Notes: generated from the letters alone by a model not told the origin. Numbered from the stretch's first letter, positions 40,914-49,516 are shown. The stretch: DNA of 49,601 nt from an uncultured Flavobacteriia bacterium (GCA_937975705.1 CALJTX010000018.1:1-49601), one strand, 5' to 3'. Numbers and translations are program-made.

Positions 40914-41808
40914 ACACGGCAAACTGCGCCTGACGCTACACGCGTTCTGGACCGCCTTGAAGGCCTACGTCCAAAACGGCGCATTTCACCACGGTGCGGC
41001 CTTGGCCTATTACACCTTATTCGCTTTTGTCCCGATTATTTACCTCACAACGTCTATTTATGGGCGCATTATCGGGCAACAGAACATGCGCAATATCATT
41101 TCCTCCTTGCTCAAATCTGAACTCGGACTGCAAGACCCCGCCTCGATTCTACAACTTGTAGACACAATGTCTTTCGACAAACCCAATTTCTTTTTGGAAC
41201 TTGTCAGTATTGGGGTTTTATTGTACACCTGTTCTGCCTTCATGATTTCGCTGAAAAGAAGTTTAAATGAATTTTTTCATGTCAGCAAGAAGAGCCGTGA
41301 AGAGTCTAATCTATTCATGGAAATCATTGGTTTTCGTTTTGTAGGTGTGCTACTCTTAGCCGTTTTTGCACTCGTAATTATCCTGTTTTACTTTTTACAA
41401 GTCTTTATTTTCTCGGCGCTTACAAGTTGGCTGCACTGGAACAACGGCTTTGTCGATTTCTCGTTGCAACTGCTTCAAGTTTTCTTGACATTGCTCTCAA
41501 ACGTCCTGATTTTCACCTTGATATTCAAGTACATGCACAATGCAAAAGTGAGTTGGCGCATTGCCAGAGATGGCGCTATCGCTACGGCCATTTTGTTGTA
41601 CATCAGTCAGTGGGTCATTGGCTATTACCTACAACACTATTTTATTATGGGCAAGCTTGGTGTGGCGAATTCAATTTTCATTATGCTCGCTTGGGTGCAC
41701 TACTCTGCACAAATTGTCTTCTTTGGCGCCCAATTTACCTACCAAATTGGTAAAGATTTTCAGGACCGCATTTTAACTGACATCAAAGAAACGAAGGTGG
41801 TTTCCTGA
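40894..41808 (+). CDS. YihY/UPF0761-family integral membrane protein
   Basis: The 304-residue product has about six hydrophobic segments and the family's conserved GAALAYYTLFAFVPIIYL near 30-48 with ISLKRSLNEFFHV near 114-126. The family is often called RNase BN-like in error; its function is unknown. The start codon is TTG (40894) with no usable ATG nearby, overlapping the ABC ATPase by 20 nt. Its stop overlaps the convergent LptD-like gene by 26 nt. Confidence 0.85.
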   Translation: MKSTKNKHGKLRLTLHAFWTALKAYVQNGAFHHGAALAYYTLFAFVPIIYLTTSIYGRIIGQQNMRNIISSLLKSELGLQDPASILQLVDTMSFDKPNFFLELVSIGVLLYTCSAFMISLKRSLNEFFHVSKKSREESNLFMEIIGFRFVGVLLLAVFALVIILFYFLQVFIFSALTSWLHWNNGFVDFSLQLLQVFLTLLSNVLIFTLIFKYMHNAKVSWRIARDGAIATAILLYISQWVIGYYLQHYFIMGKLGVANSIFIMLAWVHYSAQIVFFGAQFTYQIGKDFQDRILTDIKETKVVS

Positions 41809-44308
41809 ATTCAATTTTGGCATCTCGGAAAATACTCGAGGTATTGCGGATGGTGAGTAGAAAGCTTTTGTTGCCACCAATAGGTACATAATAAAAAGAA
41901 AGTGCCCAACAATGCAAGTTACGGTTCAGGGAGAAATAAGCGTTTGTGAGTCTGCCGTCTTGTAAATTGAAATTGAGGTTACCCGATAAATTCCAGCGTT
42001 TGGTGAAACTCAAGTCTCCACTTAATACCAAAGTCTGAATGTATTTCCAAGGTGCCGGATCTGTGACTGAAATTTGCTGATTGGCCTGAATTCCGTAGAC
42101 GTGTGACACATTCATTTTCCAGGGAATGTCATAATAAATTGCGCGTTCAGGATGCAAAGCATAGTAATTCAAATCGGCATTCCAATCTTGCTCATTGAAA
42201 AGCGCGCTGTGATCTTGTAATTTCTTGCGGTCTTTTTTAGGCGCCAAGACAAGCGTGGTGGTGAGGTTGGTGGTGGTGAGGCGACCTAGCTTTTGCGCAT
42301 TTTGCCAGGCATACGTTCCAAGGCTCGCCCCAGTTGCACTCCAAGCATAAGGGCTCCATTGGGCATTGGAGACAAAATTGATCCAGCTGGCCGGGCTAAT
42401 ACGCAAATTGAGTGCTAAATCGGAGAGTTTCATGCTGTCTTTGGTGAAGTCGTAGTTGCCTGTTACCGAGAACTGATCGATGAGCCTTACTTTTTTGTAC
42501 CCAGTAAGTGTATCCTGCTCAGATTTAAATTTGAGCTCAGCCGTATTGTTGATACCAAAGGTGAGCATAGAAGCTTCTCTGACCGATCCGACTGAATAAA
42601 TACTGCGCTCAAAAGGCGAATAAGTAACCGCACTTTGATTTGGACCTACGTTGGCCGTCACGAGCGGATTCCAGCCCGGCGTATAGCGGTAACCAATATT
42701 TGGCGTCATGAGGTGGCGCAATCTGGCTTGCTTGGTGCCTACAAAACGGTAATACCCATAAAGCACCGTTGTTGCGGTCAAATTGAAATTGAGTTCATGA
42801 CGCAGCGCCATTTGCCTCACCGTATCAGTAATGGTCTTATTGGCAACAGGGTCGTAGGACTTGACAATTTGTTGGAAATTGATTTTGTTGCCGTAATTGA
42901 GACTCGGATTGATTTTCACTGCATTTTTAAACAAGCCGGTATTTGTTTGAATACTGATGCCCTGACTGATGCCGTTCATAAGGCGCTGACTAATGGCGTT
43001 GAAATCACCGTTGGTGAGCAAAGAATCGGCAAATTGCGAGCGGTTTTGTGCCTCGAGGTTATAGGTAATCCCGATGCGCTGGATGGTTTTTTTCCAGTTT
43101 TTATCTGCAGTCTCAAAAAGATCTTTGAATGGAAAAACACGCGTTACGTTGACGTTTAGAATAGGGCTTGTAAACGAAATATTTTTGGCAATGGAGTTTT
43201 GGCGCAACGACATTTTAAGGCCTGTATTGATCGGTTTACCCGGAAAATTGCGCGCTAAATTGATATCTGAGTTGAACGAGTTGGAGAAATATTCTGGATT
43301 AATGGGGTCTAGGGAATTCTTGGATTGGTTGTCTGAGATGAAATTGACGTTTGAAGAAAAATCCCAAAATGGATTCGACTTTGGCGCCTTGCGGTGGTTC
43401 CAGCTCACGGTCACTTTATTGCGCTTGATATTGGTTGGGAAGCCGCTATTGAACTGCTGAAAACCCAAAGACAAGCGGCCGTTGTAGCCATAGCGCTTGG
43501 CGTAGTCGAGGTCGTTGCGCAGGCCCCATGAACCTCTGCTGTACAAATTGGCATAGACCGAAGTTTGGTAATTGTCGTTGATAGGAAAATACCATCCTAA
43601 ATTTTGAAAACCAAAGCCGTAGGTCGAGAGGGGAATAAACTCTGGAAACAACAAGCCAGAGGTGCGCTCTTTTTGATTGGTTGGGATAAACGCAAAAGGC
43701 AAGCCGAGTGGTGTAGGAATACCAGAAACCCACAAATTCATTGGACCTGTAACAATCCGTTCTTTGGGAACCATTACACCTTTACTCAATTGAAAATGAT
43801 AGTGGGGTTCTTCTAAGCCACAAGTTGTGAGGATGCCTTGGCGCAAATGCAATTCTTCATTCGCCTGACGCTTGGCGGTTCCCATCCGAAAATAGAACTC
43901 GTCTTGCTTGATGGCCAGTGCTTTGATATATGCTTTTTTTGTTTCGTAATTCATCTTGAGGGTCTCGCAGCGGATGGTTTCGCTGCCTTCGGTAAGCTCG
44001 GGAAATTCTACCCTAGTACCGGTGCTATCCACGCGATAGCTAGCCTCTACTTGATTGGAGTCGATGTCAATGAGAATATATCCTGCTTTTAAAACAAACC
44101 CTTCGCTCTGGACTTCTGCGTTACCGTAGAGATATATTCTGCGGTTTTCGACATCATGCCTAATTTTTTGATCCGCCTTGTAGGTAACCACCTGATCGAG
44201 ACTTTTACCATCCACAAACAGGGTATCTTGGGCTGTAACCAATACCTGATGGCACATTATTAACAATGTGGCGAAGAAAAGTTGTAAAAAGCGCTGGCGC
44301 TGGCTCAA
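41783..44308 (-). CDS. lptD: LptD-like LPS-assembly outer-membrane protein (OstA family)
   Basis: The 841-residue product has a signal peptide (1-27, ending Val-Thr-Ala-Gln). An OstA/LptA-like beta-jellyroll region (about 30-190) follows, with VENRRIYLYGNAEVQSEGFVL near 52 and YETKKAYIKAL near 125. A large barrel domain of many aromatic/polar strands then completes the protein, as in the Bacteroidota LptD form. It inserts lipopolysaccharide into the outer leaflet. Start codon TTG at 44308 is used because no ATG precedes the signal peptide and an upstream in-frame stop is 4 codons away. Its promoter lies inside the divergent amidase gene. Confidence 0.85.
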   Translation of the reverse strand: MSQRQRFLQLFFATLLIMCHQVLVTAQDTLFVDGKSLDQVVTYKADQKIRHDVENRRIYLYGNAEVQSEGFVLKAGYILIDIDSNQVEASYRVDSTGTRVEFPELTEGSETIRCETLKMNYETKKAYIKALAIKQDEFYFRMGTAKRQANEELHLRQGILTTCGLEEPHYHFQLSKGVMVPKERIVTGPMNLWVSGIPTPLGLPFAFIPTNQKERTSGLLFPEFIPLSTYGFGFQNLGWYFPINDNYQTSVYANLYSRGSWGLRNDLDYAKRYGYNGRLSLGFQQFNSGFPTNIKRNKVTVSWNHRKAPKSNPFWDFSSNVNFISDNQSKNSLDPINPEYFSNSFNSDINLARNFPGKPINTGLKMSLRQNSIAKNISFTSPILNVNVTRVFPFKDLFETADKNWKKTIQRIGITYNLEAQNRSQFADSLLTNGDFNAISQRLMNGISQGISIQTNTGLFKNAVKINPSLNYGNKINFQQIVKSYDPVANKTITDTVRQMALRHELNFNLTATTVLYGYYRFVGTKQARLRHLMTPNIGYRYTPGWNPLVTANVGPNQSAVTYSPFERSIYSVGSVREASMLTFGINNTAELKFKSEQDTLTGYKKVRLIDQFSVTGNYDFTKDSMKLSDLALNLRISPASWINFVSNAQWSPYAWSATGASLGTYAWQNAQKLGRLTTTNLTTTLVLAPKKDRKKLQDHSALFNEQDWNADLNYYALHPERAIYYDIPWKMNVSHVYGIQANQQISVTDPAPWKYIQTLVLSGDLSFTKRWNLSGNLNFNLQDGRLTNAYFSLNRNLHCWALSFYYVPIGGNKSFLLTIRNTSSIFRDAKIEFRKPPSFL

Positions 44309-44318
44309 GATGCTTACT

Positions 44319-44326
44319 TAGATTTG
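44319..44326 (+). promoter_or_regulatory. -7 promoter element for the amidase gene (leaderless candidate)
   Basis: TAGATTTG matches TAnnTTTG exactly and ends 4 nt before the amidase ATG at 44331. No TTG at the -33 position was found. Confidence 0.55.
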
Positions 44327-44330
44327 TAAT

Positions 44331-45509
44331 ATGCAGGAAAAACGTACAAAGCTACCAATTTTCAATGGCTTGCAAAAAAACGCAATATGTGTCTTTTTAT
44401 TGGCAGCGCTGTTTTTAATTTCAGACAACACCATTTGGGCGCAAACTAGTAAAATCAAAACCATCGTCATTGATGCCGGACACGGTGGCCACGACCCTGG
44501 TTGCCATGGCGCACAGAACAACGAAAAAGAAGTTTGCCTATCCATGGCACTCAAGTTGGGCGCGCTCATCAAAGAACGCTACCCAGATATCAAAATCATT
44601 TACACGCGCAGCACAGACGTATTTGTAGAATTGGCAGAGCGCGCCAACATCGCCAACCGCAACAACGCCGATTTATTTATTTGCATCCATGCCAACGCAG
44701 GCAGCACCACTGCTTACGGTTCAGAAACGTATGTACTTGGTTTGCACCGCACCGACGCCCAACAAAAGGTTGCCGAGCGAGAAAACGCAAGTATTGCCCT
44801 TGAAGACGACAAAGGCGCCAAATACCGTTCCTATGACCTCACCCCAGACGGCATCATTGCACTACAATTTCAACTTGCTGTTTTTCATCGGCAGTCAATT
44901 CTATTTGCAGAAATGATCCAAAAAGAATTCAAGCGTATCGGCCGCTATGACCGCGGTGTAAAGCAAGCAGGTTTTTTGGTGCTCTACAAAACCACCATGC
45001 CTAGCGTTTTGATCGAAACGGCATTTTTACCCAACCCTACAGAAGAAAAATTAATCGGTACCGCAGAGGGGCAGCAAAAAATGGCGCAGTCTATGTTCCA
45101 AGCTTTTGTAAATTACAAAAACGCCACCGAAGGCAAAACGGTAGTAGGCGGCACCACAGCGCCAAACAACACCGATACGAAACCCACTGAAAGTAGCCCG
45201 ACCAAACCCGTAGAATTACCTAAGGAAACCATAAAAGAACAAGGATTGGTATTTAAAGTACAAATAGAAACTTCAAACAAGGCCATCTCCACTCAATCAA
45301 GTCATTTTAAAGGGTTAGAAGTATTTGAATATCAAGACAATACACTCTTTAAGTACTGCACAGGGTCCTTCCCGAACGACCTCCAAGGTGCAAAAAATTA
45401 TAAAAACGAGCTCATTCAAAAAGGGTTTGCCAATGCTTTTGTGGTAGCTTTCCTCGATGGAGAACGCATCAGTATTGAAAAAGCACTTAAATTAGCAGAA
45501 AAAAACTAG
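44331..45509 (+). CDS. N-acetylmuramoyl-L-alanine amidase with SPOR domain
   Basis: The 392-residue product has an N-terminal hydrophobic export segment (about 18-34) and an Amidase_3 domain (about 42-260). Its zinc ligands are visible in IVIDAGHGGHDPGCHGA (His), the Glu soon after (NEKEV), and FICIHANAG (His), and the catalytic Glu in SVLIETAFLPN near 230. It cleaves the bond between MurNAc and stem peptides. A Pro/Thr-rich linker follows, and then a C-terminal SPOR-like domain (about 300-385) that would bind denuded glycan at the septum. It is divergent from lptD and followed by mlaD-like after 1 nt. Confidence 0.92.
   Translation: MQEKRTKLPIFNGLQKNAICVFLLAALFLISDNTIWAQTSKIKTIVIDAGHGGHDPGCHGAQNNEKEVCLSMALKLGALIKERYPDIKIIYTRSTDVFVELAERANIANRNNADLFICIHANAGSTTAYGSETYVLGLHRTDAQQKVAERENASIALEDDKGAKYRSYDLTPDGIIALQFQLAVFHRQSILFAEMIQKEFKRIGRYDRGVKQAGFLVLYKTTMPSVLIETAFLPNPTEEKLIGTAEGQQKMAQSMFQAFVNYKNATEGKTVVGGTTAPNNTDTKPTESSPTKPVELPKETIKEQGLVFKVQIETSNKAISTQSSHFKGLEVFEYQDNTLFKYCTGSFPNDLQGAKNYKNELIQKGFANAFVVAFLDGERISIEKALKLAEKN
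44347..44375 (-). promoter_or_regulatory. Promoter of the lptD-like gene inside the amidase gene
   Basis: On the minus strand TTG (44373-44375) and TAGCTTTG (44347-44354) are exactly 18 nt apart, the expected -33/-7 geometry, 38 nt before the TTG start codon of the lptD-like gene. It lies in the first codons of the amidase gene. Confidence 0.6.
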
Positions 45510-45510
45510 C

Positions 45511-46548
45511 TTGAAATTCTCCAAAGAAATCAAAGCCGCGCTCATCGCGCTTTTGGCCATTGTGGTGCTCATTGCCGGCATCAACTTCCTTAAGGGCAAT
45601 AGCTTTTTTGGTGGCGACGACGTCTACACCGCTTATTTTCCAAATTCGGGCCAGCTCATGGTGTCTTCAAACGTCACCCTTGATGGAGTTGAAATCGGCA
45701 AGGTTTTGAGCATCAAATCAAATCCTAACGGCGACTCACTACATAAAGTCAAGATGACTTTCAATATCCACAACAGCGATATTCGCCTTCCTAAAGGAGC
45801 TTATGTCGAAATTGGCTCGCTCGATTTCTTTACAAAAGCATTGGTGGTGCAACTCCCTACTGCAGGAAACGGCACTTTTTACAAAGTGGGTGCTACCATC
45901 CCAGGACGCGTGTCTGTTGATATGGTGACCCAAGTAAAAGCATACGCAGATCCGATCTCTCAAAAATTACAAACCATGATGCTCTCCGTGGATAAAATGG
46001 TGAGCTCCCTCTCTTCTTTCTGGGACACCACTGCTACATCAGAGCTCGAAGGCAGCCTCAAGCAGGTCAAACTCACCATTAAGAAATTGGGCAATGTAGC
46101 TGATGAACTCCAAGGTTTTGTTGCAGCCGAACGCGCGCAGTTTTCTAAAATTATGGCCAATGTAGAGGCTATTACCCTCAATTTACGCAAAAGCAATGAC
46201 CAAATTACGGGCATCATTGGCAATACGCGCAAAATTACCGACGAGCTCGTCACTGCCGATTTCAAGGGGACAATTTTAGAAGCCCAAACGACGCTTAAAA
46301 AATTCAATATGGTCCTCACAGAAGTTGAAAAAGGACAAGGCACACTCGGCAAACTCATTCACGACGAAAAACTCTACGCCGAACTCGTGAATACCAACAA
46401 CGACCTTCAAAATCTAGTAAAAGACCTCGAAGCGCATCCAGAGCGCTATGTTCACCTCTCCGTAATTGGTGGCAAAACAAAAGGATTGCAACTTTCTAAG
46501 CAAAACGAAGACAAGCTCATCAAAATGTTGGATAGCTTGCCTGAATAA
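45511..46548 (+). CDS. MCE-domain lipid transport protein (MlaD family)
   Basis: The 345-residue product has a single N-terminal membrane anchor (about 8-27) and an MCE domain (about 38-130) with the typical YFPNSGQLMVSSNVTLDGV segment and GSLDFFTKALVV, then a long helical tail (about 150-300) that may form coiled coil. MlaD-type proteins shuttle phospholipids across the periplasm. The start codon is TTG at 45511, 1 nt after the amidase stop; no ATG fits. No Mla ABC partners are in the window. Confidence 0.87.
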   Translation: MKFSKEIKAALIALLAIVVLIAGINFLKGNSFFGGDDVYTAYFPNSGQLMVSSNVTLDGVEIGKVLSIKSNPNGDSLHKVKMTFNIHNSDIRLPKGAYVEIGSLDFFTKALVVQLPTAGNGTFYKVGATIPGRVSVDMVTQVKAYADPISQKLQTMMLSVDKMVSSLSSFWDTTATSELEGSLKQVKLTIKKLGNVADELQGFVAAERAQFSKIMANVEAITLNLRKSNDQITGIIGNTRKITDELVTADFKGTILEAQTTLKKFNMVLTEVEKGQGTLGKLIHDEKLYAELVNTNNDLQNLVKDLEAHPERYVHLSVIGGKTKGLQLSKQNEDKLIKMLDSLPE

Positions 46549-46557
46549 ACTGAACTC

Positions 46558-47862
46558 ATGCAACAACTCATTTTTGGCGTCCTAACGCTCTCAAGTTTTG
46601 GCTTTTTTGCATTCAACTTGCGTAAAATTGGTCAAAACATCCATATGGGCATGCCCCTCGACCGCTCTGACCGCAAGGCTGAACGCTGGCGCACCATGTT
46701 ATTAGTCGCACTCGGTCAAAAGAAAATGTTCACGCGGCCCATACCTGCACTTTTACACTTGGCTTTATATGCCTCGTTTGTCATCACCCAAATTGAGCTC
46801 ATCGAAATTTTAGTAGATGGCATGAGCGGTTCACACCGTTTCTTTCAAAATAGCCTAGGTGGTTTTTACACCTTTGTGATCAGCTTTATTGAAGTACTCT
46901 CCGTTTTGGCTTTTATTGGTACTGTCGCCTTTCTAGCGCGTCGCAACATGCTCAAATTGCCGCGCCTCAACATGAAAGAACTCGCGGGCTGGCCAAAGCA
47001 AGATGCCAACCTCATTCTTGTTTTTGAATTGATTTTGATCACTTTTATTTTCACCATGAATGGCGCCGATGAAGTCTTGCAGACTTATGCCGGAAATTCT
47101 AATGGTTTTGCCATTAGTTCTTGGCTCGGCCCCATCTTATTCGAAGGAAAAAGTACGCACACGCTTCATGTATTAGAGCAAATTGGTTGGTGGGGTCATA
47201 TCATTATGGTATATACCTTCATGAACTACCTACCCTACTCCAAGCACCTACACATCTTTATGGCTTTTCCGAATACCTACTATTCCAAATTAGCGCCAAA
47301 AGGACAATTTACAAACATGCAGAGTGTCACTAACGAAGTCAAACTCATGCTCGACCCCAATGCCGACCCTTACGCGGCTCCGGCGGCTGACGCTGCACCT
47401 TCGCGTTTTGGAGCAAAAGATGTCACTGACCTCACCTGGAAAAACCTAATGGACGCTTACAGCTGTACCGAATGTGGCCGCTGCACGTCTGCTTGCCCTG
47501 CCAACACCACGGGCAAATTACTTTCACCACGCAAAATCATGATGGACACCCGTGACCGCATGGTAGAACTCGGCGACTTCAAACGCAAAAATGGCCAAGA
47601 TGCAGAAGACGGCAAAAGCCTCCTCGGATCTTACATTACAGAAGAAGAACTTTGGGCCTGCACGAGCTGTAATGCTTGTGTACAAGAATGTCCAGTGAAC
47701 ATTGATCCGCTTTCCATCATCATAGATTTGCGCCGCTTTTTGGTCATGGAAGAATCTAAAGTACCGACCGAACTGACTGGCATGCTTACCAACATTGAAA
47801 ACAACGGTGCGCCTTGGCAATTTGCACCAACCGAACGCATGAATTGGGCCAACGAAGATTAA
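46558..47862 (+). CDS. Membrane-bound 4Fe-4S protein, HdrC/HdrE-like
   Basis: The 434-residue product has five hydrophobic segments (about residues 2-20, 60-82, 100-125, 145-165 and 210-230), like the membrane b-type subunit fused to a ferredoxin. The C-terminal part has two 4Fe-4S motifs: CTECGRCTSACP near 303 and CTSCNACVQECP near 369. It should pass electrons between quinone and a cytoplasmic partner. The next gene, 18 nt later, is HdrB-like, making a probable two-gene unit. The physiological donor and acceptor are unknown. Confidence 0.88.
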   Translation: MQQLIFGVLTLSSFGFFAFNLRKIGQNIHMGMPLDRSDRKAERWRTMLLVALGQKKMFTRPIPALLHLALYASFVITQIELIEILVDGMSGSHRFFQNSLGGFYTFVISFIEVLSVLAFIGTVAFLARRNMLKLPRLNMKELAGWPKQDANLILVFELILITFIFTMNGADEVLQTYAGNSNGFAISSWLGPILFEGKSTHTLHVLEQIGWWGHIIMVYTFMNYLPYSKHLHIFMAFPNTYYSKLAPKGQFTNMQSVTNEVKLMLDPNADPYAAPAADAAPSRFGAKDVTDLTWKNLMDAYSCTECGRCTSACPANTTGKLLSPRKIMMDTRDRMVELGDFKRKNGQDAEDGKSLLGSYITEEELWACTSCNACVQECPVNIDPLSIIIDLRRFLVMEESKVPTELTGMLTNIENNGAPWQFAPTERMNWANED

Positions 47863-47880
47863 GCCAAAAAAGACCTAGCA

Positions 47881-48669
47881 ATGAGTATACAAGTACGCAC
47901 AATGGCCGACATGATGGCCTCAGGAGAAAGCCCAGACATCTTGTTTTGGGTGGGTTGCGCCGGATCTTTCGATGACCGCGCCAAAAAAATCACCAAAGCT
48001 TTGGTCAAAATTCTAAACCATTGCAAAGTCAATTTTGCGGTGCTTGGAACCGAAGAAAGTTGTACCGGAGATCCGGCAAAACGCGCCGGTAACGAGTTTA
48101 CGTTTCAGATGCAAGCACTCATGAACATTGAATTGCTCAATGGCTACGAAGTAAAGAAAATCGTTACGGCTTGCCCGCATTGTTTCAATACGCTCAAAAA
48201 TGAGTACCCTGAGCTCGGTGGTACTTATGAAGTGATCCACCACACACAGCTCATTCAAGACCTCATCAATACTGGCAAACTTACACTTGCCGACAACGGC
48301 ACATTCAAAGGCAAGAAAATCACCTTCCACGACCCTTGTTATCTCGGTCGCGCCAACGACGTTTATGAGGCACCGCGCGAACTCATCGAAAAGCTCGACG
48401 CTGCATTGGTTGAAATGAAACGCTGCAAAACCAATGGTTTGTGCTGTGGTGCAGGCGGCGCACAAATGTTCAAGGAAGCCGAAAAAGGCAACAAAGAAAT
48501 CAATATTGAACGCACTGAAGACGCTATTGAAACCAGCGCCAATATCATTGCTACGGGTTGTCCATTCTGCAACACCATGATGACAGACGGCGTCAAGCAC
48601 TTTGAAAAAGAAGAAGATGTCAAAGTAATGGATATTGCTGAACTTATAGCCAATGCTGCAGACCTATAA
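47881..48669 (+). CDS. HdrB-like CCG-domain (Fe-S) oxidoreductase
   Basis: The 262-residue product has two cysteine-rich CCG-type domains as in heterodisulfide reductase HdrB, LutA and GlpC. Domain one has WVGCAGSFDDRAKKI near 21, EESCTGDPAKR near 59 and TACPHCF near 99; its central motif reads Cys-Thr-Gly rather than Cys-Cys-Gly, a change that I believe is also found in relatives. Domain two has DPCYLGR near 143, LCCGAGGAQMF near 181 and ATGCPFCN near 222. It likely forms an oxidoreductase with the preceding membrane Fe-S protein. Substrate unknown. Confidence 0.88.
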   Translation: MSIQVRTMADMMASGESPDILFWVGCAGSFDDRAKKITKALVKILNHCKVNFAVLGTEESCTGDPAKRAGNEFTFQMQALMNIELLNGYEVKKIVTACPHCFNTLKNEYPELGGTYEVIHHTQLIQDLINTGKLTLADNGTFKGKKITFHDPCYLGRANDVYEAPRELIEKLDAALVEMKRCKTNGLCCGAGGAQMFKEAEKGNKEINIERTEDAIETSANIIATGCPFCNTMMTDGVKHFEKEEDVKVMDIAELIANAADL

Positions 48670-49066
48670 TATCCCTGCTCATTTCGGACCTAACTGCCGC
48701 GTATGGGTTTTCATTGGCGCTAGACCACTAGACGCCACAGAAAGCCAATGGGCCAATGAGCAACTTTCGTCCTTTACTGCCAGTTGGCAAACACACGGAA
48801 AAGCCATGAACGCCACAGGCTTTGTTTTTGCCGATCATGCATTGGTTATTGTGGCCAACGAAGAAGGCGTTCAAGCATCTGGCTGCTCCATGGATAAAAT
48901 CAATCATTTGGTGCGCCAAATGGGCAGTGAACTCGGCATCGATTTTTTTGCACGAATGAATACTTTGGTGAAAGAAAATGACCAATGGATCCTCTCTCCA
49001 TTTAACCCCTCTGAATCGAGACATTATATTTCGGCTGCGACGCAGTTATTGGGGGAGTTGATTTAA
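48653..49066 (+). CDS. Conserved 137-residue protein of unknown function
   Basis: The start overlaps the HdrB-like stop by 17 nt, so the gene is coupled to it. The product is a soluble alpha/beta protein with a VWVFIGARPLDATESQWA pattern near 18 and GCSMDKINHLVRQMGSELG near 82, plus a single Cys in the latter. Relatives next to these Fe-S genes are often labelled ABC transporter ATPase in databases, but no Walker motif is present, so I do not accept that name. Function unknown; the context suggests a partner of the Fe-S oxidoreductase. Confidence 0.82.
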   Translation: MLQTYNIPAHFGPNCRVWVFIGARPLDATESQWANEQLSSFTASWQTHGKAMNATGFVFADHALVIVANEEGVQASGCSMDKINHLVRQMGSELGIDFFARMNTLVKENDQWILSPFNPSESRHYISAATQLLGELI

Positions 49067-49096
49067 GCGCTATTTCTAGGACATTAGTTAGATTTC

Positions 49097-49516
49097 ATGT
49101 TTAAGCACAGCGAATTCATTACTATAGAAAACCCTAATACCATAGAACTCTCCTCATTGAGAGAACACATTGTTGAATTTCTGAATGTGCAATCACAAGA
49201 AATAAAAAGAGGTGCTCAAGTAGCATGTCAGATCGACTTTAATCAACGAGGGGAGCATAATGGCTTGACATGTACTTACAGCTTGACTCAACCGTTGAAA
49301 ATACTCTTAATTGCTTCTTTTGTTTTTCAAAGTTGTGTAGCAGCGACACTTTTTGTTATGTATCTCAACAACTTTTTCGCAAGTACGCATTTTCTTTTTA
49401 AAGCAATGTTCATTTTACCCATCTTTGGATTGCTTACCATTATGGTGATGAAAGCTAGTTTTGATCAGAAGGTAAAGCAGTTGTCGGATTCAATAAGAGC
49501 TGCGATAAAAAGATGA
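49097..49516 (+). CDS. Unknown protein with two C-terminal membrane segments
   Basis: I do not recognise this 139-residue protein. The N-terminal half is soluble and the C-terminal half has two hydrophobic segments (about 68-88 and 98-116), with a short basic end. The stop overlaps the next start by 4 nt (ATGA), so the two are likely co-translated. A TAGATTTC sequence just before the ATG is one base from the -7 consensus. Confidence 0.65.
   Translation: MFKHSEFITIENPNTIELSSLREHIVEFLNVQSQEIKRGAQVACQIDFNQRGEHNGLTCTYSLTQPLKILLIASFVFQSCVAATLFVMYLNNFFASTHFLFKAMFILPIFGLLTIMVMKASFDQKVKQLSDSIRAAIKR

Noticed and set aside
42635..43159. 174-codon open frame on the plus strand inside the LptD-like gene
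   Set aside because: No motif, no start signal, and completely covered by the LptD-like coding sequence.
48013..48600. 195-codon open frame on the minus strand opposite the HdrB-like gene
   Set aside because: The plus-strand gene has clear Fe-S motifs; the antisense frame is long only because of codon use of the real gene.
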